DNA of 64,000 bases from Akebia trifoliata (lineage: Eukaryota; Streptophyta; Magnoliopsida; Ranunculales; Lardizabalaceae): the NCBI GenBank assembly GCA_017979445.1, contig JADQWC010000526.1, positions 434,001 to 498,000 of the forward strand, given 5' to 3'. The translations under genes were made by a program, and so were the position numbers. Below, piece by piece: positions 22,301 to 35,400 of the stretch. The notes below the pieces were generated by a model. It searched no databases and was not told the origin of the DNA. It saw nothing but the letters and a program-made list of their open reading frames with translations. The first letter of the stretch is position 1. The number at the start of each line of letters is the position of its first letter.

Positions 22301-22866
22301 AATGTTTGTTGAGGTAATGCTTGGATGATCTTCAGAGAGGAGTCATAGATCTGATCTTGTTGTTCGTGTGGAGCCAACTTTTTTTTTCTTCTTCTTCTAA
22401 TTTTAAATTTGCATGTGTATGTCTTTCACGATAGATATTTGACGAAATTTTTGAACAAGAATAGGTGATCTTTTGATGTGTCGATGTAGGGATTTGGATG
22501 ACAGAAGTTTTGAGTGCTCATGTGATGTTTGATGAAATATAAAAAAGAGATGCAATTCTATGAAATAGATGAATGGGATTCCACTGGCTATATGATCACA
22601 CTGTCGGCAAAAGAACGACGCAGCGGGATCGTTGTGCTCATTGGTGCTTGAGCTCTCATACCATGTGAAATGCTAATATTAGATTTATTCTTGAAGATGA
22701 TTACATGACCAAAATATGGTTTATATAGAAACTATTAACAAACACTAACAGATTAGATAACCACAATCTGTTCAAATCTCTGACTAATCTACCATACTTA
22801 AATCTCCATAAATCTTCATAGATATGACTCGATGTATCATTGTACACCTTGTTACAATGCTTCACA
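19328..22866 (-). mobile_element. Copia-like LTR element without coding sequence, copy A
   Basis: Direct repeats of about 180-200 bp lie at 19328-19509 and 22664-22866. In the better-preserved copies they run TGTGAA...TTCACA. On the minus strand the right repeat is followed immediately by TGGTATGAGAGC (22652-22663), a primer-binding site for initiator tRNA-Met. A polypurine tract, tttgagggggaatg, lies just before the other repeat (19522-19537). These are copia hallmarks. No gag-pol frame is left in the ~3.1-kb interior, which may include a nested LTR (20231-22175). No clean target duplication was found. Confidence 0.7.
20231..22175. mobile_element. Candidate nested solo LTR (gypsy-like)
   Basis: It begins TGTTAGACCCTGAATTTCG and ends with ccagggcgttac. 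The copy at 33265-35380 begins TGTCAGACCCCGAATTTCG and ends GGGCGTTACA, the TG...CA ends seen in many gypsy LTRs. It is about 2 kb with no coding frame. I could not find a matching 5-bp target duplication, so this remains a candidate. Confidence 0.4.
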
Positions 22867-22879
22867 TTTAACCAATAAT

Positions 22880-23420
22880 ACAGATTCTTAAACCTCCTCC
22901 TTAGCATGGTTTCAAATCTCGTATGAGACCAATGTAATTTGCACAAGTTATCTCAATATCATTTAGACGATATTTTGAAAATCTCATCCGAGTTGGTAAA
23001 ACTCGATCGAATCAATCGAGATTTTGTTTATTTTAATTAAAATAATTAATTTTGTTAGAATTTTAATATTTATTATCAAAAAAAAATATGAATTTATGAT
23101 TAAACATATTCTAATCTTCCCTATTTCATAAAAACATTTATAAATTATTTTATATAAATATACACGAATGGATAAAAAAGCTAATATTCGTACCCCAACT
23201 ATTACTTATTACACTCCAATTAAAAATAAAAAAGATAAGTGTATCGTTGATAATAAGTAAAAGTTGGGTTGGGATGTTAATAGAAGCTCTCTTATGGTAA
23301 ACAACTGAACTTGTTTGAATGTGTTATAATGTTTTGTAATATTGAATTATAATTTGAGCCAAAACTCTATTATATTTGAAAGGTGTGTTTTACTTTAAGA
23401 AATTGGAGTGTAATAAGTAA
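22880..23420. other. Intergenic, includes repeat also found near 36120 and 57400
   Basis: The phrase family ctcatccgagttggtaaaac is present here, at 36130-36240 and, diverged, at 57400-57590 and 31870-31990. It is a dispersed non-coding repeat whose ends I could not define. Confidence 0.4.
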
Positions 23421-23469
23421 AAGTTGGGGTGTCAATAGAAATTGTCATAAATTGTAGACCAGAGTTAAA

Positions 23470-23921
23470 TGCTTTATATCATCCAAGACAACATGAAAGA
23501 GACGCAACATAAAAATGGCCAAAATATTTGGCCAAGCACAATACAACTGTTAGATATGCATAGATTTAACGGTGGAGATCGTTTAAAAATGGTCTTTTGT
23601 AAAGTTTAATTTAATTACATCCTCCCACCCCTCAAATTGCATTGCAGACCCCATACTTTTTCTCTTCCCTCTATCACATAACATGCATTATGTTTGCTAC
23701 CCCTCTCTTTACAATTCCTTGTTTCTTGAATTTCTAATTAATTTTTATTTTTTTATTTTTCACTTCAAGAGAAAAATTATGTGGATGATGACAGGGAAAT
23801 ATAGAAAAGATAACAAGCATACATACATGTATTATTGTAATTACACAGAGAAATTTTAAACTTTACTAACAAAAATGTACACTTGTATTGTTGTAATTAC
23901 ACAGAGAAGTTTTACAAGTAA
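23470..23921 (+). promoter_or_regulatory. Upstream region and 5' leader of the NLR gene
   Basis: 23470-23625 is the module shared with 12831-12975, 16425-16565 and 36685-36845. Immediately before the start codon, a unit of about 57 bp with the core ttgtaattacacagagaa is duplicated in tandem (23834-23851 and 23891-23908 cores). Both are conserved in the truncated copy B. No confident TATA box or transcription start can be placed. Confidence 0.4.
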
Positions 23922-26543
23922 ATGGCGGAAGCAGTTGTCAGTGTTCTAGTAGAAAAATTGCTTGAAAGTCTCTTAAATGAAGGGCGTCAAGTGCTTGAAT
24001 TCCACAAACAGTTCAAGAAAATGCAAAAGGAGCTTCCTCACATGCAAAGCTTCCTCGATGTTGCAAATAACATGAGGATAAATGATCGAAAGGGACCTTT
24101 AAAAATTGTTGCAAGGGAACTAACAAAATTATTATATGAAGCTGAGAACATTACAGAAGATTGTGAGTTGTTTCTAAGACGACGACAAAGACGAAGACGG
24201 AAATACAAGTTCCTGTGTTGCATCTCTCTTTCATTATTAAAACATCGTTATCAAATGGGAAAGAGATTGAGTGAAATAAATCAAGAAATAGGAGATCTTA
24301 CAGAGAAAATGAGAACTTACATGCCTTCAACTGTCAATCTTCCAAGTGATGAACGTGCCGGAACTAGTCGACCAATAAGATATCCAATCATGGTGAATGA
24401 TACTGAAATAGTAGGCCTAGAAGATGATGCAAAGAAAATTAAACAATGGGTCATGGATGCAAGTGGACCCATGAGGGTCATTGGGATTGTGGGGATGGGC
24501 GGAATAGGTAAAACGACCCTTGCTCAAAAGATAATGAATGATCTTCAATTGAAGGAATCCTTCGAATGTATCTTGCTTGCGACAGTTTCCCAAACCGTCA
24601 AATATGATGAATTAATCAAAAATCTTTTAAGAAAACTGAATGTGGACAAGAATTTATTAGACATTGATGTCGGTGATCTATTGGAAGAACTACGTAAACA
24701 GTTGGATGAGAAGAGATACTTGATAATCTTGGATGACGTTTGGAGAATAGATGAAGGGTCATGGGGGGAGAGCTTGAAGGCCACTTTGTCTCATACAAAC
24801 AAGGGTGGTTGTGTTATTGTTACGACAAGGAATGAGGTAATGGCACGATCAATGGGGGCCATTGAGAAGCACATACATCGTCCAAAAGTTCTTTCCAATG
24901 GAGATGATTGGTCATTATTCGCCAAAATAGCATTTGCAAACAATGGAGGTCAATGTCCAAATCCAAAAATAGAGCACATCGGCAAGGAGATAGTTTCTCA
25001 ATGTAAAGGGGTTCCTTTGGCAATCAGAGTTGTTGGTGGGGTGATGATAGGGAAAGGGGATTTTGTCCACGAATGGAAACGAATATCTATGCATCTGAAG
25101 CACGCATTGGCGGTCCAAGATGAGTTGATTTTTTCTCCACTGCACTTAAGTTATGAAGAGCTTCCGAAGCATTTGAAGCCTTGTATGTTGTATTTCGCAA
25201 CATTCCCAGAAGATTATGTGATAAATATTTATGAAATAGTTTGGTGGTGGATGGGTGAAGGCTTTGTTCGAGAAAGGGATGGAAGGACTGCAGAGGAGAT
25301 TGGAATTGAATACGTTGATGAATTAATCGGTCGTAGTTTAATATTGGGTTTAAAGATGGAAGGCTATGAAATGAGAATTGAAAGATGTGGAGTCCATGAT
25401 CTGGTACGTGACATGATTATAAAGATTGCCAAGGAAGAAAATTTTTGGGGATTGGATGATAGGGGCATGCTATCTTGTACAAACGATTCACGCAGACTAC
25501 ATATTGATAATTCGAAGATTGATCAAATTAATCCCCAATTGTTGCGGACAATGATCGGGATGGATTTGTGCGAAGAGGAGTTTGCGTCAAATGTTGGACC
25601 CAAATTACCGCAATTAAAATGGTTGAGGGTTTTACACATCAGTTTCAACACCAATAACATTTCAGAAAATGTCCCTTCCAAGGTGAATTGGTGGAGTGAG
25701 ATAGGATCTCTGTCACATGTAATTTGTCTCACAATAGTAAGGTCGCATTTGGATGAACTCCCGGATTCTATAGAAAATCTGCAAAACCTTCAATCTCTTG
25801 TTCTACGTGAGTGTGAGAATTTAAAAAGGCTTGCTAGACAGGTGACGACTTTGGAGAAACTAAGCAGGTTGCTTTTAATTGAATGTGAACAAATAGAGTA
25901 TCTACCCAGAGAAGTTAGAAATCTAGTGAACCTCACAGTACTTTGGGGGTTTAGGCTTACAAATTCCAATGTTGAAGATGGGTGTCACCTTTCTGACTTG
26001 AAAACATTGACGCTACTCAGAGAACTCCTGATTATCATCGATTCAGAAGATCATTTAAAAGAAGAGGAGCTGAAAGTCTTATCTGAGCTTAGTCAACTTA
26101 AGTTGTTAGCGGTAGAATTCAAAGATGGGATAAGTGAGCAAATCATAGGGAAAGTTGATTATGAGATTCCTCCTCTTCAGAAGCTTCAAGAACTACGATT
26201 CATAATGTATCCAGGAGAAACGACACCAGCATGGATCAATCCAACTACTCTTCCAAATTTGCAACGACTTATAATCTATTCTTCAGGAAACATTACGGGA
26301 ATGAGTACAAAGTTCTTTGGGAATGACAATGTGGTTTGGGAATTAGAGAACTTAATCTTGAATATTTTGCCGAAGTTGGAGGTAGATTGGCTTAGGATGA
26401 AAAAGGCAATGCCATTCTTAAGACAACTTAAAGTTTGGAATTGTGACAAACTCACATCACCTCCTTGGAGTTATGATGATGGCACTTGGGTGAAAGAAGA
26501 GGAGCATGAAGAAGAAGAAGCAGCAGGACGACTGGGAAATTAA
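23922..26543 (+). CDS. ZAR1-like: ZAR1-like coiled-coil NLR immune receptor
   Basis: This is a single-exon 873-residue CC-NB-ARC-LRR protein. Domains in order: N-terminal coiled coil (1-140), NB-ARC with P-loop GMGGIGKTT (about 191-199), kinase-2 LIILDDVW (about 267-274), GLPL variant GVPLAI (about 362), RNBS-D FATFPED, MHD variant VHD (491-493), then leucine-rich repeats from about 560. The closest family I recognise is ZAR1/RPP13-like 4, with matching landmarks HRPKVLS, FANNGG, the EEELKVLSELSQL region and a C-terminal DDGTWVKEE. In ZAR1 the first helix forms a calcium-permeable pore in the pentameric resistosome, and Glu11 is essential; this protein also has Glu at position 11. Family partners are RLCK-XII pseudokinases. 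The acidic tail (HEEEEAAGRLGN) is slightly longer than usual. The start is supported by the conserved MAEAVVSVLVEK beginning. It appears intact. Confidence 0.95.
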   Translation: MAEAVVSVLVEKLLESLLNEGRQVLEFHKQFKKMQKELPHMQSFLDVANNMRINDRKGPLKIVARELTKLLYEAENITEDCELFLRRRQRRRRKYKFLCCISLSLLKHRYQMGKRLSEINQEIGDLTEKMRTYMPSTVNLPSDERAGTSRPIRYPIMVNDTEIVGLEDDAKKIKQWVMDASGPMRVIGIVGMGGIGKTTLAQKIMNDLQLKESFECILLATVSQTVKYDELIKNLLRKLNVDKNLLDIDVGDLLEELRKQLDEKRYLIILDDVWRIDEGSWGESLKATLSHTNKGGCVIVTTRNEVMARSMGAIEKHIHRPKVLSNGDDWSLFAKIAFANNGGQCPNPKIEHIGKEIVSQCKGVPLAIRVVGGVMIGKGDFVHEWKRISMHLKHALAVQDELIFSPLHLSYEELPKHLKPCMLYFATFPEDYVINIYEIVWWWMGEGFVRERDGRTAEEIGIEYVDELIGRSLILGLKMEGYEMRIERCGVHDLVRDMIIKIAKEENFWGLDDRGMLSCTNDSRRLHIDNSKIDQINPQLLRTMIGMDLCEEEFASNVGPKLPQLKWLRVLHISFNTNNISENVPSKVNWWSEIGSLSHVICLTIVRSHLDELPDSIENLQNLQSLVLRECENLKRLARQVTTLEKLSRLLLIECEQIEYLPREVRNLVNLTVLWGFRLTNSNVEDGCHLSDLKTLTLLRELLIIIDSEDHLKEEELKVLSELSQLKLLAVEFKDGISEQIIGKVDYEIPPLQKLQELRFIMYPGETTPAWINPTTLPNLQRLIIYSSGNITGMSTKFFGNDNVVWELENLILNILPKLEVDWLRMKKAMPFLRQLKVWNCDKLTSPPWSYDDGTWVKEEEHEEEEAAGRLGN

Positions 26544-28024
26544 ACTCCTTGGAGCTATCTCATATGGTGAGAATCTCTTTGACTAAGGAACTGCATGCTC
26601 GCTTTTTATTTATTGATTGTGTGTTTACTTGTTTATTTGTTTGTTTGTTTGTTGTAATGTGAACCTTGAAATAAATCATCAACTGTTGTCTGCTACAATG
26701 ATATTAAATGTGAGTAGATGAATTAATTAATCTTATTGTTTGTCTGTTTTTTTTTTCCAATCAAGAAACAGAGGTCTTCGCTAGTATTAATCCCAGAAAG
26801 AAATTTATTTATTGATGTGTGTGTGTAGAGGGGGATGCACGTACCCCGTACAATTGCATTCCATATTACTTCATTCATGATGTACACTTCCTGCATTTTA
26901 TCATCTAACAGTAAGCCCATAAATGGCTTTGTAACACACGTGCAAGGGGCCAAGTTAAGTCTGATCTTCCTTGTTCTTCTATAAGGTAAGATAAGTTGGT
27001 TACTATTCAAAGGAAATTCACATTGACTTAGTGGTTGCAATCATCCAATCAGGTTGGATTTGATCTGGGAGAGCTCTTAGTAGGGTCCATTGTCTGAACC
27101 CCTGATTTTGGTGTTACATATGTTGATATTCCATTTATCGATTTTATCAATGTCTATAATATTCTGGCAATAGATCTAGCTTTAATTAATTTTGTGTCTT
27201 CTGTTACCTGTCCTTCAGGGTGAGAAAGGGGCTCAAATTCTTGTTAGCCCAGAAATGGTTGATTTTCTTTTATCATCATTTGTCTTCCATTATTAAATAA
27301 AAAGTGGTGAACTCAACACTGGTAAAACCTACCTATTTTCAATTTTTAAGTTTTTCTGATTAAAATACAATGGAAAGATCGACTAAAATCTTTAGGTGAC
27401 GACTTTTTTAAATGATTTCAATTCAAAAGAACTATTCTTGATTGATTTTCATTTAAAAATTTAAAAAAAATAATAATAAATAAATCCTTAAAAATGGTTT
27501 CTTCTTTTTCCTTAAATCCTTTCTAATAGAATTGAGTCTCCAAAACTCGATTGAGATGTTAAAAATTCAATTTTTTGAAGAAAACGATGAGTTTCAACGG
27601 TTAGGGCATTCAATCGTGAAAAATGTGAGAGATGAGGTACAGTAAAGCAATCGTTGAAAACTTAGGACTATTTAGAAAGATGCCCTTCCACAAAGGTCTT
27701 TTAAGTAATTTTCCCAATATTCTTTGGAATTGAAGCATCATTGAGGGTCCAGCTAGATGACTTATATTTTGTATTTACTTGGTCATAAAATTTCCCAATG
27801 CTAAGACTTCAATTGTTGTTATTGTTTTTCTTTATTCCAAAGAACACTACATGAATTGTTGATTTGCACTTTTCGCAACCCAGACTAGCATGACTTCATT
27901 AACGTACCAAAATTAAGTTGTACAATGCAACTAAACAAACCAAAATAAGATCTTGTTAATTAAGATCAACCAAATATGTCAAAGTATCAAACATAATGAG
28001 ATTTGTTGAAGCCCAAACCTGTTA
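26544..28024. other. NLR 3' flank and intergenic DNA
   Basis: The NLR 3' region includes aataaa at 26670-26675, a plausible poly(A) signal. The rest, to 28024, holds no recognised exon or transposon terminus. (GTTT)n-like repeats occur at 26622-26652. Confidence 0.5.
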
Positions 28025-29869
28025 GGAGTATTATTCTTCACGAGTTTCTAATTTGTTTTGAAGTTTCTACTTTTGCCTAAATTCGTTTTTAATCTTTAGG
28101 TTATAATTAGAAATGATTTTTTTAAGTGTCCAAATTAAGTTATATTAAGTTTAGAAAGTTGGTATTATATTTAGATATATTAAAAAGTTACTTTTTAGTA
28201 ATTTAAAAGATTTATAAATTATTATAGTGAAGTTATTTATATAAGGAGCTTAAAAAATGAAATTCAATGAAAAAAAAATATCAATCAATTCACTTTTCTT
28301 TCTTAACTGTTTTTTAGCTCTTTGAATTTTTGTTTTGATCGGTAAGCTCAGTTTGGAGGATCCCTCCCTTTTTATTCATTAAACTCGAACATAGTTACAC
28401 GAAAGATCTCTGGTTACGATGTTCATAAGATCTCGAGGTATTGAATCAACATCCTCAATTACAAAAAAAACTCATTCCCTAATCCAAAAACACTGCAGAT
28501 GACGAACAAAATAAATTGAGGGAGAAAAAGAATTCCTTTTTCATTGTTTTCCTTCCATATTTATAAAAGAAGAAAGAAATCAATCCTACTCTAATTGGCA
28601 TACTTACATAAAATAAACCAATTCATCTTCTAATTGCATACTTACTATAAATTGTAAATATTATTTGTAGTAAGTCTAAAATAGTAAAATCTTAGTCATT
28701 TCTTAATTGGATTAAGAATCCTAATTACATTAAGAATAATGTTGAAGTAACATTGTGAAGGACATCGTGGGGGACATTGTTGTGCACATAACCATTGATG
28801 CTTTCATCGAGATCTCACTCGTATATCGATGAAAAACATCTATGGTTCTAACACACATCCACGTCAGTCAATGTCCCCCACAATGTTACTCCAGCATGAT
28901 TGTTACGTTAAAACTCTCTTCTGCCACAACTTCAGAATCACAATCATGCTAGTGTTATTCACGGTCAAAGATTCTATAAATAGAAACTCCAACTTTGACC
29001 GTAATTTTGGATGGGTAAAAGATGCTGAAATGCTTCCGTAAGTTATGTTTGTGGAATGAGAACTTGGGCATTTTGTCGTGTAGCCTTCTAAGTCATCTTT
29101 TCAATGTTTTTAGAATCATCAAATTCCGAGTCTGTATGACAAAGTTATGTACAAATTATTATAGGCTATATATGTAGATTCTCCTTAATCATTCCCACAT
29201 GCTCCAAGCTTAGCCAAAAAATTTGTTATTCTATTTGTTTTGAGTCAGGCTAAAGTAAATCTCGATGAAAAGCATCTATGATTCTAACACACATCCATGT
29301 TAGAAATGTCCCCCACGATGTACATTTTAATGTTACTTCAGTATTATCTATTTGTTTCCCCCAAATGGAAAACAAAACAACAATCTTGAACTGATTGTGT
29401 CGAAATCTAGATTTGTGTAATCAATCCTTCATACCTCCAAGATAGGCTCATCACCTTGTTCAAGCAATTAATGGAGTACATTAAATCCGAACAAATCTGG
29501 ATTGCTTTGATTTGATTTATTTTCTTTGAAGTTATTGCTTGTTTATCGATAGAATCTATTGATTCACAAGTTTTCGCTACATCATGAAGCCTCCTTCTTT
29601 ATAGTGTAGTTCCAATAAGAAAACTAAGGGGCTATCAGTCCAGCTTTTAGGTGGATTGCCTACTTTAATGCTAATTATTAAGGGGTTTAGTTTGGTCTCA
29701 CTAACAGGATAAGAACACATTAGCGTGTGAAACAAAGCTGAAAGCACAAGTGCACGATCTCAAAATCGACAAATTCATGTTTTACTTTATCAATCTCGTC
29801 GAGATTCCCTTCTGGCATAATCTTAGTTCAGTATTTTCCTCGGGAGACAAACTACATTAACGATTCAAC

Positions 29870-31880
29870 ATGGGTTGGCAATCTCATTACACTGATTAAA
29901 AGGATTAGTATCGACTCTTCAACATTTAATGTGAATTGATCATTAAACATGTCATGTCCTAAAATCCTAACACGCATCCCCATTGTAAATATGTGAGGTT
30001 ATAAATGGTTTTGACCTCGTCTACATGGGTTTGGGAGTCATCATCATCCAATGTTTAAGGTATAAATGGACACCATAGAAATAAGTTTTTAAAATCTAAT
30101 TTTTTTTGTTTTTTGTAGAGACTCACTACAATGGAAAGGAGGTTTTGTTGAGGAACAAGGAAAGTATTGAGCACCTGTCCCACCCCTAAAGTGTTGGTTA
30201 CCAAATAATGGCAATGAATGAAATAGAAAATTGATTTTTTTTAGAGATTTTTGAAGTAGAGGAGACGTGAGAAGTGAAGAGTCTAATGGACTATAGATCG
30301 GTCTCTAAAATCACAAAATAAAACCATTAAACTAGCTAAGGAAGAAAGTTGTGCTCATTGGACTTTTTTTGTGGACTTGGGACTTGAGTGCAAATTCTCT
30401 TGGATTTCACTATTTTGGGTCCTTAAGCACTACTATACATTCATTTACTCACTTGAGAGTTATTTTTTGTTGGTTTAGTCCTTGGGGTGTACACAAATGG
30501 ATATATTCTAGGTGGAGCTTAAATCTTATGCATAAAGATGTGTTCCTATGAGACTATTTTTGTTGGCTTAAAAAGTAGGTGTAGATCTAGGGAGACCTCC
30601 ACCTTTGACTCTTAGTCCTTTTGAAATATAAAGAAAGTGGTGTGTGCTCATTGTGTATACATGAAATATTCTCTATGGAACTTATTAATGGACTTATAAA
30701 AGAGAATATTACATCATAAAGATGGATTATTCTCTTCCTCCATGACCATGAGAAATAATAGCTAAACTTGAAATTTAAAGGAAATTGAAATGAAAACTAT
30801 ACAAGAAATTAAATACTCACTAGATAAGTATTATGGACTTATAGGGGGAGATTAGCTCCATCGAGGGGTTACTCTCTACCACCCAAGACATTTGAAACAA
30901 AAGTAATCTAGCTACAACTTAATTTCTAGAAATTAAAATGGTCAAAATAAAAGAAAGGGGAGCTAGAAGTAGGGGATTAGAGAGAATTTACTACATAAAC
31001 CAGAAATATAAGACTCTCCCCACCTTTGACTTCTCTTCTTTCTTATTCCTTCTTGTTTTTGGTATAGGTTTCTATGATGTATGAGACTAGATTTGGGTAA
31101 GGTTTGGGGGTACTAGAAAGCTTCAAGGAGAGAAAATGACAGAATTTTGAGCCTTAGAATTGTCTCTCTCTCAATTGCCTTAGATGGGTCCTCTATTTAT
31201 GTGCTCTTGGGAGACCCTTGAGGATAAACTTGTCTAATTTCCTTAAGTTCCTAGTATTCCCAAGAAAACTATCCTTGGGGGGATCCTTAATCATTTGGAT
31301 GACATTTGTAGTGAAGTAATGCATTTTATGTTACACACTAGTGAGTCGAAAAGGCAAGTCAGATTCTCATATTATGATTTAATTTATGCACATCATGCCT
31401 AAACCAACACGATATTTCTATTACATCATATACAATTAAGGAATTTTGTGCACCCTTACAATCCTCACACCACAGCATTTCGTACACAAGAATACAAATT
31501 TGTTGTGAAAAGTGTTTTGTGCTAAAGCTGATGAACAGCTATGATTTTACCATGTGTACTTAAAATCCAAAAGCTCTTAGCCGTTCAAAAATTTTCTCCC
31601 TAAAGTTTCTCTCCACCGACTAATCTAGTGTATTTTTTTAATACACATGGCATCATGCCATTGGTCAATCAACTTAGCACGGAAATTTTAAACAACTAAT
31701 TCGTACTCCACAATGAAGGCATCTAGAATTACAAATTAAATTGAAAAAAAAAAAATCATTAAAAAGGGATTCAACAATGGGAGGACAACATCTTGTTTTT
31801 ACTAAATTAAGAACCTGAAAATTATGCAATCAATTACTAATAACGGATTTGAGGCATTGTTTTAAATCTCGGTATCATCC
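29870..31880. other. Copy-B-specific segment, no gene recognised
   Basis: About 2 kb lying between the two matching parts of the duplication and absent from copy A. No exon, terminal repeat or coding frame could be recognised. Confidence 0.45.
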
Positions 31881-32404
31881 ATGAACAAGACAAATAGACA
31901 TAGTGACTCACATATGCAAAATCTCGCAAGAAAAACTAGATGACTCAAATGATATTGAAAATATCAGCCAAGTTAGTAAAACTCATTGTATCAATTGGGA
32001 TTTTTTATATTTTAATTAAAATAGTTAATTTAAAAAAAATTAAGCATTTAGTATATAAATAAAATATTATTTTATTACTAAACATCTTCTAATCTACCTT
32101 ATTTTCTTAAAAAATTATAATTCTTTTTATATAAATATTTATGAAAAAATAATTGTAGACTGAGTTAAATAGTTTCTCTCTTCCGAGACAACTCGGTCTC
32201 ATTCATGAATGAGACAAGACGTTAATATGAGTTTTGAAACCATGGTCTATAATAATTTATTTTTTAAGACTTTAGTCTTCAACCTCTAGATTCTATTTCT
32301 TCAACATTCAAATCACTATAACAAATTATGTACTTTCGACTTCATAGTTGTCTCGTTTTGCATCGAATTTGCTCATTTGAAACTAGATGACTCGACCAGG
32401 ATAA

Positions 32405-35400
32405 TGTGAAATGATGATATTTGATTTATTCTTTGTGATGATTACATGAACCTAATAGGGTTTGTATAGAAACTAATAACAAAATCTATCAAATTAGATA
32501 ACCACAATCAATTCAAATCTCTAACAAATCTATTATATCTAAATCTTCATAGATATGATTTGATGTATCATTGTACACCTTATTACAATGCTTCACATCT
32601 AATACTAGCATCCCCCCTCAAACTAATGGTGATCAAGGATCAACTTTAGTTTGTTGAAAAATCAATAAATTCAAAGAAAAGAATTGTCAAAGAAGAGCCT
32701 TCAATACTAATACGAGTTGAAAAAACGATGTTGATGTGGTTAAAATCCACGAAATCTGCTTAACATGTGATTGTTTGCCCGAAAAAAAAAATGATGTATT
32801 TAAATCAAAGGAGCTAACCGCTCAACTCAAATGGGTCATGATCAATTTTGGCTACACCGAAATCTAGTGGATTTTAATCCAAAAATGTGGTTTCTAATGG
32901 GCTAGAAAAATGAGCTCTATGTCGGCTCCATGGGCTCAATCATTAGCAATTACCTCTATTAGGTCTTAAACATGAAAATGGGTCTCTATGGACCATAATG
33001 AGCTTGATCGTAAATGATTGAAAGGCTCATGTGGATCTAGGGAGCTTTGGGAAGTATCAAACCCATAAGCATTTTTACTTACCCAAAAAAAAAAAACACA
33101 TACACATTTTAAGCCAGAAAAATGGTCCTCGCTTGTTTGGGCTCAAACTTAGATGTTGCCATGGCTGTGTAATGGATTGTTGTATAAGTTGGGCTTTGGA
33201 GTTGCTGTATACCATATACAAGATGCACCAAATCAATCTTGCTTATATACCCATTATGATGTATTGTCAGACCCCGAATTTCGAATCCAATGACCCGACT
33301 CAATATTTTGATTCAATTCAAATATCTATAGCCCAGGTGTGATTGACATTTAATTTAATTTAATTTAAAAATATTAATTAGATCAAAGTCAAATAGAGAG
33401 AAAAACAAACATATTAATCTCTAATAGCTAACTAATTTTGAGATACCTATGAATTTGAAAATTATAAATCGGTGTAGAAAATTCATATCGATATTTATAA
33501 TATCAATTCGAAAACTTTAAGAAATATATTAAAAATTAAATAATGTATTCATGACTAATAAAAATACTAAACACCTCCAAATATGATAAAATCAATTTTT
33601 TTTTTATCTAACCTACTGGTGTTCAATGAACTCACTAATTTGTAGGATTTTTAAAGAATTCGTTATAAATCGCAATAAAGAAATGTCATAGTCTATATTC
33701 AAGAGTAAAAATTAAGGATTATGAAAATAATAAATAAATAATCCACTATATGGTATTTTCAATGAGAATATATCACAACATAATTTTTAATTAAAAATTC
33801 ATGCATACTCTAAATCTTGATATGTGTTCGGTGTAAAACTCATATAAATTTCATTTTATCAATTTTTTAAAAAACCAAAATGGTGTAAAAATAGGTAGAA
33901 AACTCCACAACTTTCATGTTTTACATATTTTCAAAATATTAACAAAAATAGGTGTGATTTTGATTGGAAATAAACAATATAGTATTTCATTACAAAAAAC
34001 AATCATAAATTGTCATCAATGATAAATAAGTTTAAAATACCAAACGATCAAAGGTAATTCCTAAAAAGATTCTTATAACTTCTCAGGCATATGAGAAGCC
34101 TATGATAAAAATTTCAAGTAAAAGGCTTATCTATGGAGATCATGAATATTACAAAAATATAAAAGTCAAATGATCCACTTTATTTATTCATCAAAACAAA
34201 TTCTCCTTAAAAATATTGTCAATGTATAAATCATCACTCCAATTTATAAAAAGAAATTATATCTTAAAATAAATAAATAAAAGATTATAATTTCCTAAAC
34301 TTTATTCTCCACTCCCGTTACACTAATTTCCCGAGTAAACTTAACTTAAAAATGTTAATCGCAAGGGTGAGTTTGATAATTCTAAAATATTTCATACAAA
34401 ATTAATTAATCTAAGTATATTTATTTACAAGACAATCAATGATGCAAAAAAATGTGAATGCATAAGGTCTACACACCTAAACTGACTATCACTTGGGTTA
34501 GTCAATCGTTAAGTATAATCCAATCAATAATCCGGCTCAGCCAACCATTAGGTCATCTCTATACACGAGATCTTCTATACAGGATTTTATTACTTATATT
34601 TTTTTTCAATTACAACTTCCTCTCATCATTATATGCAATGCAGGATTATAATATAATTTACCACACTTTATGCACAAGTATGATCATTCAAGAATTAAAT
34701 CACAAATCTATATTAACGTTCAAAAGCATAATTATTTATGTAAATTTATTTGATATAATTCATCTATAGAATACAAAAAATTTCTATTGATCTCATAATT
34801 ATATTTTTAGTATATCTAAAATTCAATTTCTATTAAAAGGGAAAGAAATTGTAATAAAGTATTTAGCTAATTTTTTTATATGAATTGTAAAAGATCCAAT
34901 AAAACTCTCATTACCAAAATCACAATACTACTCAAATTAGGTTTTCTTTACAACAAGAAATTTGGATCCACCTTTTTGTTTCCTACGTTGTCTCGTTTGT
35001 CTTATATGAAATCCGAATCGATTTTTTTTTGAGTTTCATTTCTTAGATCTTGATAAAAACTTCGTAAAAATCAAAAGGATTTCGATGATTAAACTAAATG
35101 ACAACTAGTGATAAAAAAAAAACTTAAGAAAGTAGAAGATTACAATGGGATTAGGGTTTTAGTATTTATAGTGTTGAAGGATGTAACGGTCATTATTCAA
35201 TTTGTCCTATTTTAATTGAAAAGTCCATGTCCTGAACTTTGATTTTCGCAATCTTATAGTCTATTTCAGTGCGAATCTAATGGTATAATCAATTTTGTTA
35301 AATTCCAACTTTAAAAAAATTTCTTATTTGTTGACTTACGAATTTCGTCGAGACACGTGTTTAAAATCTAGGGCGTTACAAGTCTTGCCCAACAACTAGA

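Larger units (their letters stand above)
14400..24136. repeat. Segmental duplication, copy A
   Basis: 14400-16210 aligns with 28025-29860, and 18820-24136 aligns with 31886-37373, same order and orientation. The non-matching middles differ: copy A has the leader module and hairpin array (16400-18490), copy B has unrelated sequence (29870-31880). Homology at the right end stops inside the NLR coding region. Over the first ~72 NLR codons I count 8 differences, 4 of them synonymous. The shared copia-like element and LINE remnant predate the duplication. Confidence 0.85.
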
